Source: Sthenelais limicola
Taxonomy: Eukaryota; Annelida; Polychaeta; Phyllodocida; Sigalionidae
Reading direction: 5' to 3'
Assembly: GCA_942159475.1 (NCBI GenBank)
Contig: OW804096.1
Location: 139,675,442-139,739,441 of the forward strand
Length of the DNA stretch: 64,000 bases
Each line of letters starts with the position of its first letter. The stretch's first letter is position 1. Made by a program: the position numbers and the translations under genes. This document shows positions 1 to 12,600 of the stretch, one piece after another. The notes under the pieces are model-generated. The model had not been told where the DNA came from, searched no databases, and saw only the letters and a list, made by a program, of their open reading frames with translations.

Positions 1-559
1 TCCATTACAACCCAGATTACTCAGCAGAGAATAAACAAAAGAACTGTTTTCTGCCACGTTCTCGTTTATTCAACTCAGTTAGAAGTATTCGCGTCCAAAC
101 TCAGTCTCGGATCAAGGCACTTATCCAGGTATTTAATACCACATGGTGTCACATTAATAAAATCAATAAAATGTTACCCTAGCACAGGAGTAATAGCATT
201 CATGGACAGAGGAATGTAAAAGGCTCTAAGGCCAGTTGAACATTGAGATAGAAAGAGAACTATTCTCCCTATGAGAACACTAGTGCGTAGCAGCCATATT
301 GACCACTACACATGATAGACACGGCAAGATTGAATGGAGCATTATGTAATAGCAGTGTGTGGGGTAGTTCTACCTAGTATAATAGGGCTGCATTGACTAA
401 TACCATTACATATTTTTGCGACTTTTGACTCATTTTCCTGGAACACATAACTTTTGCTCCTTTATTGACAAGCATTCTGGCCTAAAAGGCCCAAACCTGT
501 AATCAGGTCATGAAATTAAGCTCCATTGTGCCCCCATGTAGTACATGTAGGTTACTCTA

Positions 560-562
<3 letters not shown>
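1..562. other. Unassigned AT-rich sequence
   Basis: No reading frame, RNA gene or recognisable repeat is visible here. A short stretch around 400-450 (gcgacttttgactcattttc followed by an acacataac) resembles the end of family B elements and may be a decayed fragment. Confidence 0.4.

Positions 563-600
<38 letters not shown>
563..600. repeat. (TA)n microsatellite
   Basis: Uninterrupted alternating TA. It directly abuts the left inverted repeat of the element at 601-2729, and TA repeats resume at its right end, so the element either inserted into a TA tract or duplicated TA at the target. Confidence 0.95.
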
Positions 601-603
<3 letters not shown>

Positions 604-2729
604 TCCATTCCTACGAAATGGGCCCAGTAGCCTGAAAAAATTGTGCCAAAAAAAATCCTTTTGAAGGTTTTCATAGTTAGGGTACCTAAAGCAGAGTAAT
701 GGAACATTTCAAATCTAAATTTGCTACTAAATTGACTAAATACTTTTTATTCCACATAAAATCAAAGACTGGGTTAAGATTTGCTATGTTTTTACGTCGC
801 ACATCAAATTGGAACAAAATATTAGGCATTTTGGCAATGACAAATTAGTTTGGGTTTGATTAGGCAATTTATTTGAAAAATAGGGGCAATTCAACATGTG
901 TTTCACAATTTACATTAGAAGGACTCTCCTATTTTGATTTAGGAACTTCAAAATTAAAAAGAACTTCGTTTTTCAGGCATAGGCTTTTCCAGACATTACC
1001 TTTGTTCATCTACCACTGTTCCCTTCATAAGCAAGAGATATAAGAAAAAATGACTCAGATAGCTTTGTTATCACCTTACCTTGAAGAATCAAGTATTATC
1101 TCTGCTAGGAATTAAATTTCTATTTTCTAAACCAGGTTGAAAATATGGGCGACGTAAAAACGCCATAGGGCAATTATCTGAAAAGTCTTGCTTTTCAGTG
1201 AGGGAAATGTGGAAAAATGAAATTTAGATTGAAAATAATAGGTTTCCAAATAATATTTCCTGAAAGCTCATATTTTCCTCTATATAATCCTGAAAAATTT
1301 GGTGACCAGAGTCAATTATCTAGTAATCTATGACCGAAAACGTTCATTTTAAATATTTAAATCAATAAATAGTCATTTAAAAAGTAGAAATTTATATTAT
1401 TAATTTCTCAGTAGTCTTGCTTCTATTAAAGGGATATGGATGATTATATATCAGCAGAATGCTGAAGTTGTTGCGGTTTTTCTAGTATATGTTACAACTT
1501 TATATCTTAAGTAGTTTTGCCTGTATTAAGCAAATGTTGCGATATAAAAAACGTGCGATGTAAAAACGTGCAACATAAAAACAGGTGTTTTCTCTCTCAA
1601 TGCAAAAGGCATATATTTGTGCCAACCGTTCAAGGGATCTGGATGATTTTATATCAGCAGAAAGCTGATATTGTTGCGGTTCGTTTGGTATATAATAAAA
1701 CCTTCTATCTCAAATAGTTCTGCCTCTCCCAAGCAAATGTTGCGACCTAAAAACGTGCGACGTAAAAACGTGCGACCTAAAATCGGGTGTTTTCCCACTC
1801 TATGCACAAGACATTTCTGTTCAGACTATTTAAGGGATATGGATGATTTTATATCAGCAGAAAGCTGATATTCTTGCAATTTGTCTGGTTCATATTACAA
1901 CTTTCTATCTTAAATCGTTTTGCCTCTATCAAGCTAATGTTATGTGCGACGTAAAAACGTGCGACGTAAAAACGTACAACGTGCGACGTAAAAACAGGTG
2001 TTTTCCCCTTCTACCCACAAGACATATCGGTTCAGACCATCCATATTGCATACACATCAAGAGAATTGGTTGCCCAATATATTTATATTAGTTTTAAATG
2101 ATTTTTTATAATAGGATTGAAAAGCACAACTAATCAATGTGGCGATGTAAGAACATACATAATTAGCCATTTTCCCATTAACCTTTTTTAAACAAGCATA
2201 ACATCCTTACTAAGAGTCCTATTGAGACTCATTAGGTACCAAAAGTTAGAGATTGGTTTGCTTATATATCAAAGGATTTTTATTCTTGTGTCATACAACA
2301 AGTTCATTGCATGAAAGTGAGCAACATGTGCGATGTAAAAATGAAAAAAAAAACGTTTTTAATTTTGTTTGTGCCATAATTTTGTTAAAAAGTAAGTAGG
2401 GTTTCTAAAATGCATTGAAATTCGAACCTGGTGACTGAGCAAAACTAGTCAGATGTGAAAAACATGAAATGATGTAAATTTATGAATCTCCAAGTCCTGA
2501 ATGTTTAATCATTGGCATTTTTCTATGAAAATATCGATTTTAAACGGTTTTAACACATAAAATATCCACCAGCTCTACAATAATGTATATATCAGAGAAA
2601 TTCCCATGCCAAGGGGAATCTGTCAGTATGATTTGTTTTAATATCAATGAATATCGCACTAAGATATGAGGCATAGAGGGGCTAAAGGTAGGGAAAAGGG
2701 CACTGGGCCCATTTCGTAGGAATGGACCA
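601..2729. mobile_element. Family F: non-autonomous DNA transposon with 28-bp perfect TIRs
   Basis: Positions 601-628 and 2702-2729 are perfect 28-bp inverted repeats (outer end TGGTCCATTCCTACGAAATG). Both ends are flanked by TA repeats. The 2.1 kb between them has no long reading frame, so no transposase is encoded. The interior has three diverged copies of an about 200-bp direct repeat and many copies of a short motif GCGAYGTAAAAAC in both orientations. A degenerate relative of the terminal repeat lies at about 47230-47265. The superfamily cannot be decided without the transposase; a TA target site would fit Tc1/mariner, but the insertion in a TA tract leaves this open. Confidence 0.85.
1432..2045. 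repeat. Three about 200-bp internal direct repeats with GCGAYGTAAAAAC motifs
   Basis: Units start near 1432, 1632 and 1833. Each begins with AAGGGATATGGATGATT-like sequence, contains a GCAGAAAGCTGATAT segment, and ends in two to three tandem copies of GCGAYGTAAAAACGT followed by GGTGTTTTCCC. Isolated copies of the motif also occur near 795 (reverse), 1147, 2139 and 2328. Arrays of this kind inside a transposon may be transposase-binding sites; that is inference. Confidence 0.8.
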
Positions 2730-2754
2730 TATATATATACACAATATCTACACT

Positions 2755-3518
2755 ATTATATCACCTTATATTCCACAGGTTACCATGATGTATAATGTAC
2801 AATATTTGCACTATTATATCACCTTATATACCACAGGTAACCATGGTGTATAATGTACAATATCTGCACCAATATATCACCTTATATTCCACAGTTCACC
2901 ATGATGTATAATGTACAATATCTGCACTATTATATCACCTTATATTCCACAGGTAACCATGGTGTATAATGTACAATATCTGCACCAATATATCACCTTA
3001 TATTCCATAGTTCACCATGATGTATAATGTACAATATCTGCACTATTATATCACCTTATATTCCACAGGTAACCATGGTGTATAATGTACAATATCTGCA
3101 CTATTATATCACCTTATATTCCACAGGTAACCATGATGTATAAAGTACAATATCTGCACCAATATATCACCTTATATTCCACAGTTCACCATGATGTATA
3201 ATGTACAATATCTGCACTATTATATTCCACAGGTCACCATGGTGTATAATGTACAATATCTGCACTATTATATCACCTTATATTCCACAGGTAACCATGA
3301 TGTATAATGTACAATATCTGCACTATTATATCACCTTATATTTCACAGGTCACCATGATGTATAATGTACAATATCTGCACTATTATATCACCTTATAAT
3401 CCACAGGTCACCATGATGTATAATGTACAATATCTGCACTATTATATCACCTTATATTCTACAGGTCACCATGATGTATAATGTACAATATCTGCACTAT
3501 TATATTCCACAGGTCACC
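2755..3518. repeat. 58-bp minisatellite upstream of the opsin start codon
   Basis: About 13 copies of a roughly 58-bp unit (TATATCACCTTATATTCCAC, then AGGTCACCATGATGTATAATG, broken here for length). Every unit contains a splice-acceptor-like TATTCCACAG followed within a few bases by ACCATGRTG. The last copy runs directly into the opsin coding start. Confidence 0.93.
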
Positions 3519-3685
3519 ATGATGTATAAAGGTAGCTATGCTAATACCTCGCTGTACCTGGATCAGTACTGGAGTCACCACCAGCCCATGTCCAGATGTT
3601 TCTACATATTTGTTGGTGCCACGTTCTCGCTCATTAGCATAGTGGGTACGCTAGGCAATGCATTACTAATAGTGACTATCTGCAG
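3519..3685 (+). CDS. Opsin coding exon 1 (N-terminus and TM1)
   Basis: Encodes residues 1-56: a short extracellular tail with sequon NTS and helix 1 with the GN motif. The start context ACCATGATG is good. It ends TGCAG before the donor GTTGGT. The exon continues the reading frame of the upstream minisatellite. Confidence 0.88.
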
Positions 3686-6600
3686 GTTGGTGTGCATCCT
3701 ATGTCTTTGTTATTATGTGGTGTGTTTCAGGAAAATGAGTCACAAGTCGCAAAATTGATAATTTTCAAAGAAGATTATTTATAAGAACCCTTGCTTAGAA
3801 TGTTGTCATTTTTGGAGTTCTCGGAGCTGCTATTTGCATAAATACAGGTACCAAATTTCAAGACATTGTAATAAGTATATGTTGCATTACTAAGGTCATC
3901 TTATAGAGTATATTTAGCTTCTTTACTAGTAATTGTCCACCCAAAGATATTGCAAACTCTTTTTTTTAAAAAAAAGTATCAAACATAAAATATAGAAATA
4001 CTTATTAGATGTCCTTAATGTTTATTATCATTGGAATCGGCTTCATCTCATCGTTTCAAATATGATGACATCTCAAAATCCATATTTTGCAACTCATGAC
4101 TCATTTTCCTAAAATGGATCCCAATGGAATGCGCATATGTCATATGCGCATTCCATTTGAGAAGTGCGATAATTGGGGTGCAATAAAAATATCTTTACTG
4201 TACAATTCGAATTTCTTTTAGCTTTTAGATACTTTATGACGATTCAAAACCAAGAACAAAGGTTAATGTATCAATATTTGTCTATGCTATAGTTGGTAAC
4301 ATGATACTGCCATTGCGGTGACATTTCTTTGATAGGGATGGGTGGAAGACGGAATTCCATTAAACCTCTCGAAATCTGTCACCTCCTCATGAAAACAACA
4401 GCTGGGATAGGATAGAGGAACTCAGATTTGGGGGATAGCTCCTCTTGTCTTATCATCACCGTCTGGCCGACAAGCCTGATGGCGATCATGCAGAACACTG
4501 TAATGGCTGTGATGGCGGTCATCTATATCAGTATGTATCAGGATGGCGGGCCTCATTACCTAAAGGAGTGGTCCTAGCTGGTCCTCCCTCCCCTCACCTC
4601 CAGGCGTACTCAGTTAAGAACTATAGGGGCATATATATAATAAATAGCGAATGGAACTTGGTACTAGTAATTGAATAATATTTATTAGATCAGGTTGTGT
4701 AGTCATCTACTAGCACCTCTTTCCATTCTCTCCATTTATTATACGTTCATTCCTCTTGAGAGGTGCAATAAGTGGGGTTCAATAAAAACTTTACTTGTTG
4801 TTGTGACAGTTATGGTTCTCTGCGAAGCACATCAACAAATCCATAGCATAAAGTGTGTTTCTCTCTCTTTTCTCTGTCTCTCTCTCCCTTCTTCTCTATC
4901 TCTATTTCCTGGGTATGACCATGAAGTGCCTTTCTGTCTCTCTTCTCTGTCTCTCTCTCCCTTCTTCTCTATCTCTATTTCCTGGGTAAGACCATAAAGT
5001 GTCTTTCTGTCTCCTTTTCTCTGTCTCTCTCTCCCTTCTTCTCTATCTCTATTTCCTGGGTAAGACCATGAAGTGCCTTTCTGTCTCTCTTCTCTGTCTC
5101 TCTCTCCCTTCTTCTCTATCTCTATTTCCTGGGTAAGACCATAAAGTGTCTTTCTGTCTCCTTTTCTCTGTCTCTCTCTCCCTTCTTCTCTATCTCTATT
5201 TCCTGGGTATGATCATAAACTGCCTTTCTGTCTCTTTTCTCTGTCTCTCTCTTCCTTCTTCTCTATCTCTATTTCCTGGGTAAGACCATAAAGTGCCTTT
5301 CCGTCTCTTTTTCTCTGTCTCTCTCTCCCTTCTTCTCTATCTCTACTTTCTGGGTATGATCATAGACTGCCTCCCTCTCAGCTCTCCCGCCCTTGATATA
5401 ACCATATTAAATGTGTTGATAAGGGCGTAAAGCAACCAATCTCACTCACTCACTCCCTCTCAGCTCTCCCGCCCTTGATATAACCATATTAAATGGGTTG
5501 ATAAGGGCGTAAAGCAACCAATCTCACTCACTCACTCACTCCCTCTCAGCTCTCCCGCCCTTGATATAACCATATTAAATGTGTTGATAAGGGCGTAAAG
5601 CAACCAATCTCACTCACTCACTCCCTCTCAGCTCTCCCGCCCTTGATATAACCATATTAAATGTGTTGATAAGGGCGTAAAGCAACCAATCTCACTCACT
5701 CACTCACTCCCTCTCAGCTCTCCCGCCCTTGATATAACCATATTAAATGTGTTGATAAGGGCGTAAAGCAACCAATCTCACTCACTCACTCCCTCTCAGC
5801 TCTCCCGCCCTTGATAAACCATATTAAATGTGTTGATAAGGGCGTAAAGCAACCAATCTCACTCACTCACTCCCTCTCAGCTCTCCCGCCCTTGATATAA
5901 CCATATTAAATGTGTTGATAAGGGCATAAAGCAACCAATCTCACTCACTCCCTCTGAGCTCTCCCACCCTTGATATAACCATATTAAATGTGTTGATAAG
6001 GGCATAAAGCAACCAATCTCACTCACTCCATAGGCCTGTTGCTCGCACTGTCTCTAAGCTATTTTTCTCCAAGTCGGCTACTTTTTTCAGATTTATACAT
6101 GATATTTGATCAAGTTTTATGCCCATATGATAAATAAAGAATTGAACTCGTCATAATCAAAAACTTATTGGACTTGATTCCTCCACATAAGCACTCTGCC
6201 TATGGCATCGTGCTTATATGTGATGTGTTTCAGGAAAATGAGTCATGAGTCGCAAAAAATAGATTTTGACATACCATTATATTTAAAAAAAGATCAAGGT
6301 GATTCCAATGATAGTAAACATTAAGGGCATTAAATAAGTATTTCTATATTTCAAGTTTGATATTTTATTTCTGAAAAAAAAAGTTTTCAATATTGTTGGG
6401 TGAACAATTACTGGTAAAGTAGGTAAATGTACTCCATAGGATGATCTTAGAAATGCATAGGTATATTTAATACACTATCCTGAAATTTGGTCCATGTATT
6501 CATAAGACCTATCTGACTAGATATTCCAAAAATGAAACCATTCCAAAAAGGAGATCTTGTGACTAAATGACTTTTAAAAATATGAATTTTGCCACTTATG

Positions 6601-9600
6601 ACTCATTTTCTTGATACACACCACATATGGACAAATCTCCTCCAATAAATCTTTGATTACTGGCGGCTCATTCCATTCTCTCTATATGTGATGTGTTCCT
6701 GAAAAATGAGTCACAAGTCGTAAAAATGATATTTTTTAAAGTGTTTTTTTTTACAAGATCACTTTATTGGAATGTTCTGATTCTTGGAGAGTGTACCACT
6801 TATAGTTATATCGTCCAATGTATCAAATTTTAGGACAATGTTTGCGATGTATCCTTTCTTTTTTAAGATCCTCATATGGAGTATATTTAGATACTTTACT
6901 TGTTATTGCCCCCCAGTTATTGTATTGCCCCCCAGAAACATTGCAAACTTTCAAAAATGAAAATATCAAACTTAAAATCTGGAAATACTTATTAGATTGT
7001 TAGACTGTTTACTATCATTCGAATCTGCATGGTCTCATTATTTCAGATATGATGATATCTCAAATGCAATTTTTGCGACTTGTGACTCATTTTCCTGTAA
7101 CACATCATATATTCTGAATGGCACACTGGATGTTTGTTATCAACTCTAGACTATGGCCCTCTCACACTATACGCATCAGGTTACGTGTTTCATAATCTGC
7201 AATAATCTGCAATGATTGGTATAAGGGTCAGATTTTCAGAAAATGTACAATTGGCAGCTGTACACATTTAGTAAATTCTGCTAAATAAGGCTGTAATTTG
7301 GTCAATACTGGGTAAATCTGACTATATTCGGCATTGCATTGATTCTAGCAATCTATTTGGTTAGGTTGAACTGTATTTTGAATTTGAATTTTCGTCTGAA
7401 ATTTGGGTTATTTGAGAAGACTGTCGAATTTGAATTGTACATCTTCTGAAAATCTGACCCATATAATGGAACACAGCAATGGTGTGGTAATGGCAGAATT
7501 ACAGCACACTCATTAATACTGTTTCATAAATCATGTGTTAATCATGCATTAATCAAGGAGTTGCACATTATGCTAACAACTGATTTTAGCACCTGTTAAT
7601 TTTAGCGAAGAATTCACACCGCTTTTCTACCTTTACTACAAGAGACTTCATGGTAGTGAATACAGCACTTGGAAACACAAACAAAAAAGGAAAAAGTGAC
7701 CAAAGTAATTACATGTTAATGTCCGAACTCAGATAAAACAATATCCAAGAAGTATAATTAGTGAAGAATGATGATAATATAGAAATATGGTATTCTAATA
7801 TGATTTAGATGAGGAGGCCCGTGGAAATCCAGAGAAGCGTGCAGACCTAGGAGTCAGGAGCAATTTGCACATTATAGCAATAGTTTGCAGATGCATGATA
7901 TATTTTTATGATTAATTTGCATCATCAAATCACCTACAGTGAACACAGGGACCTGCGCAGATAATTTATGTAGCCATTCTCCTCAATCACCTTGAGGACA
8001 ATGGGGGGGGGGGGGGGGGAGTAAACCTAGAATGTGATGAATCAATGTTACGGTTTATATGCATGCGCCTCTCTATGTTCCCCTCTATATTCCCCTCAAA
8101 ACAAAAGCAGACAAAAACCGAAAGTATATCAGAATACATTGAATTGTTGAAAACCCAATAATAACATTTGTTTTTCAGCAAGTAGATATTCTTGACGTTA
8201 ATGTGGTTTATATCCGTATATCATTGTCAAATCAGGTTCAAAATACAGTTTAACATAACCAGACAGATTTATTGAATAAATACAATACAGAATATACTCA
8301 GATATACCTACTATTTATCAATCTTCACTTTGATTTAGCAGAATTTGATAGATGTGTAGAACGTCAGATTGTACATTTTCTGAAAATCTGACCCAAGTAG
8401 AACTACCTGTCACTGACCTCAGTCTCCTGTTGCACCTAGTCACAATTTATTTATTTTCATTTATTTTCATTATTGGCAGATTAAGTTTCTCATCTATATA
8501 TCTATTAGCTTGGCAGCTTAGTAGCTCCTCCCCAAACTATAGATCTATGCGGCATAATATTAACAATACTAATGTTCATTAAAGGGTTCATTAAACGGGT
8601 TCATGGTCACTTTTAGGACAACAAACTTCATGGAGCCATAAATACAACACCCAAGTCTCAATTTTTTTACTTCCATTTATGTCTAACTAGGCACGAATTG
8701 AGAAAGCCTTTGTTGAAAAGGTCTGCTTAGCACAAGAGGGCACTGAGTGCTGTGTGACGTCACAAAGGTTCACCAGAAATGAACATTATATCCCTACCTT
8801 TCAGCCATTGTTTTGACCAGAGAACTAAACCTGTAACACAGTTTGCTTTGGTCTGCACACCTGCGTTGGTCAAACTCCTTCCACCCACCCCACCCTCCTT
8901 CTATCTAGCAGCAATTATGAGAGTTGTTTATTATGTTCATTGCATGTTCATTTCAAGATTGGCGAAACTTTGAATGGAGTGTTAAACTGTGGAATTACTT
9001 TTTCCCTCCTTTAAATGGGTAAAACTCACTAAATGTTAGGTTGAATTAAGTAAAACTGGGGTGGTTACATTTCAATAACAGCAAAAAAATGTGATGTGTT
9101 TCAGGAAAATGAGTCATAAGTCGCAAAATTGATATTTTTCAAAGTGTTTTTTTCACAAGATCACATTATTGAAATGTTCTACATTTTGGGGGGTTAATCA
9201 CTTATAGCTATATCAATCGATGTATTCAATTTCAGGACAATCTATGTAATATACCTTTCCGTTTTAAAGGTCCTCATATGGACTACATTTAGTTACTTTA
9301 CTGTTTATTGGCCCCCAGAAATATTGGAAACTTATTTTTTTAAAAAACGAAAAATATCAAACTTAAAATCTAGAAATACTTATTGGATTATTAGACTGTT
9401 TACTACCATTGGAATCAGCTTGATCTCATCTTTTCAAATATGATGGTATCTCAAAATCTATTTTTTGTGACTTATGAGTCATTTCCCTGAAACACATCAC
9501 AAATGGATTTGCTCATGATATATTGGGGTTGACTGACACTTTATCAGGTATTATTCTAATTGTTGATTATGTTTCAGGATAGGATTATTCAAGTTGTTGA

Positions 9601-12600
9601 ATATGTTATATATGGGTGCACCTTGCATACTTTTTTGAGGTATTGATTATATTGTTGGTTAATTTTTATTCAAGTACTTGTCAATATCATTGGCTATTAC
9701 ATTGGTTGCCATGCAAGCAAATCCCTTATTATGTCCTTTCTACATTTGTGATCTTTTACAGAAAAATTACTCATAAACTGCAAAAATGGATTTTGAGATA
9801 TTAAACTATAACTATAAAGATGAGATCAGCGGATTCTAAACCATGTTAACCTTTAGCAAATCTAATCAGCAGAAGTTATATATCTTTTTATGTTAGGTAT
9901 ATTTCTCAATGGGCGTTATTGAGGTGGCCTAGAAAAGTGTGCTGTTCACCAGTGAGATATTTCAGTTCTATGATTCCTACTCCTAGGCAAAAGTTTATGT
10001 TGTCATAAAATGTAAAAACAAAAAAGTAATGATTGTCTTTCAGATGCAACAGACTGCGGACCATCTCCAACTATTTTATCATAAATCTGGCAGCTGCTGA
10101 CCTGTGCAGCTCAATGCTTAATTTACCATTGGTGGCTGTAGCATGCTTCATTGGAGATTGGCCGGGTTGGATTGGTCCCATTGGTAGGTACATTCATTTA
10201 TAATGAGTTAATCAATAAAAAGGACTGCAATAAAATATAATGCTGCAGCCTATGGCATTCCATATTACCCTCTAGAAAGGTGTAATACACACACAAGTAG
10301 ACTATGGCATTCCATATCACCCTCTAGAAAGGTGTAATACACACGCAAGTAGACTATGGCATTCCATATCACCCTCTAGAAAGGTGTAATACACACGCAA
10401 GTAGACTATGGCATTCCATATCACCCTCTAGAAAGGTGTAATACACACGCAAGTAGACTATGGCATTCCATATCACCCTCTAGAAAGGTGTAATACACAC
10501 GCAAGTAGACTATGGCATTCCATATTACCCCCTAGAAAGGTGTAATACACATGCAAGTATACTATGGCATTCCATATTGCCCTCTAGAAAGGTGTAATAC
10601 ACACGCAAGTATACTATGGCATTCCATATTACCCCCTAGAAAGGTGTAATACACACGCAAGTAGACTATGGCATTCCATATTGCCCTCAGGAAAGGTGTA
10701 ATACCCACCCAATGCTGTAGCCTATGGCATTCCATATTGCCCTCTAGAAAGGTGTAATACCCACCCAATGCTGTAGCCTATGGCATTCCATATTACCCTC
10801 TAATCAGGTATCATACACAACCAATGTTGAAGTCTATGACATTCCATATTACCCTCTAGAAAGGTGTAATACCCACCCAATGCTGTAGCCTATGGCATTC
10901 CATATTAACCTCTAGAAAGGTGTAATACCCACCCAATGCTGTAGCCTATGGCATTCCATATTACCCTCTAATCAGGTATCATACACAACCAATGTTGAAG
11001 TCTATGACATTCCATATTACCCTCTAGAAAGGTGTAATACCCACCCAATGCTGTAGCCTATGGCATTCCATATTAACCTCTAATCAGGTATAATAAACAC
11101 TGGATGCTGTAGCCTATGGCATTCCACATTACCAACATTACCCTCTAGAAAGGTATAATGAAGCTTGTGCTACACTAATATTGCAGGTTGCTATGGGCAC
11201 GCTGCTGTGTTGGGAATGTGTGCTTTTGCCTCCATCTGCTCCCTGGCCCTCATTGCCTTGGATCGCTGCCTGGCCATCACCAAGTCCTGTGTTACTTCAA
11301 GGAACTTCTCTCAAGTTGTTGGTTCTAGGATCACTGCTAACAGAGCCAGGTAAGTGTCACTTCTGCTAACAACAGATTTGGGTCAGATTTTCAGAAAATG
11401 TACAATTGGCAGCTGTACACATTTAGTAAATTCTGCAAAATTAGGCTGCAATTTGGTCAATACTAGGTGAATTCGAGTATATTCGGCATTGCATTGATTC
11501 TAGCAATCTGTTTGGTTAGGTTGAACTGTATTTTGAGCTTTATTTTCGTCTGAAATTTGGGTTATTTGAGAAGATTGGCGAATTTGAACTGTACATTTTC
11601 TGAAAATCTGACCCATTTGTGTTTTGTATTTCTGGCAGTTGTTTCTTAAGATAGAATGAGAGTAGTTATCACCAATCTGAGGATCCCTTGAGAGGCTGCT
11701 GCCTCAGGAGGTATCCTCAGACCGGTAAAAACAAATTGGCATGTGTGTCCCTAAACTACTGCCAATGGGTAAAAAATACGTGATTCCATAGTTCCCATAA
11801 GAGAGGGATAATTTGTTGGAACTGTGTTGGAACTTTTATTGCTATTTATGTTAATGTCCTGTCAACCTTTCGCCCCACGAGTTGTTTGAGTGCCTGTTGT
11901 GGTCAACCATGAACAAATGCAGCTGTTTTAGTCATACACAGCACCCCACTCGTCCCTTTCCCTATTTTCCAAAACCCATGTCTTTTTGTCTTAATATAGA
12001 AAAAACAGCTGCATGTATACATGGATCATTGCAAGGACCGACCGGCGGAGCAAAAGGTTGACAGGCCCTGACCATAAATAGTATTAGAATTTCACTGCTT
12101 TAAACTGCGTCTTATGGGAACTATGGAATCATGTATCTTTTACCGATTGGCATTAGTATAGACACTATTCATTACATTCTTTTTCATGTCACAACCTCAT
12201 ATTCAGAAAAATGTCAGAAACACACTTTATTTACCTAGCTCGAACAATGATCCACCATATTGAACATTGTATTGAACAAGTTTGCTCTTCAGTCCCCAAG
12301 CTCATCATATTATTTCTTTTATTCCATTTATCTCTATTAATCTTTGTAGTTAATTGGCTAATTAATTCAATATCTCTCTAATAATACAATTAATTAGTTA
12401 ATTAATTGAATATCTCTGGCATCCACTATATAGACATTGAACAGAACACATTGTTTTCATAGCTTCATATAAGGGTCAGATTTTCCGAAAATGTACAATT
12501 GGCAGCTGTACACTTTTAGTAAAATAGGCTAAAATAGGCTGCAATTTGGCCAATACTATATAAATTCGAGTATATTTGGCGTTGCATTGATTCTAGCAAT

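Noticed and set aside
3423..3518. Opsin N-terminal extension through the minisatellite
   Set aside because: The frame is open for about two repeat units only; the peptide is repeat-derived and helix 1 already has a normal-length N-terminus from 3519.
10240..11160. CRISPR-like array because of regular repeats
   Set aside because: Units are contiguous without unique spacers and lie in a eukaryotic intron; it is a minisatellite.
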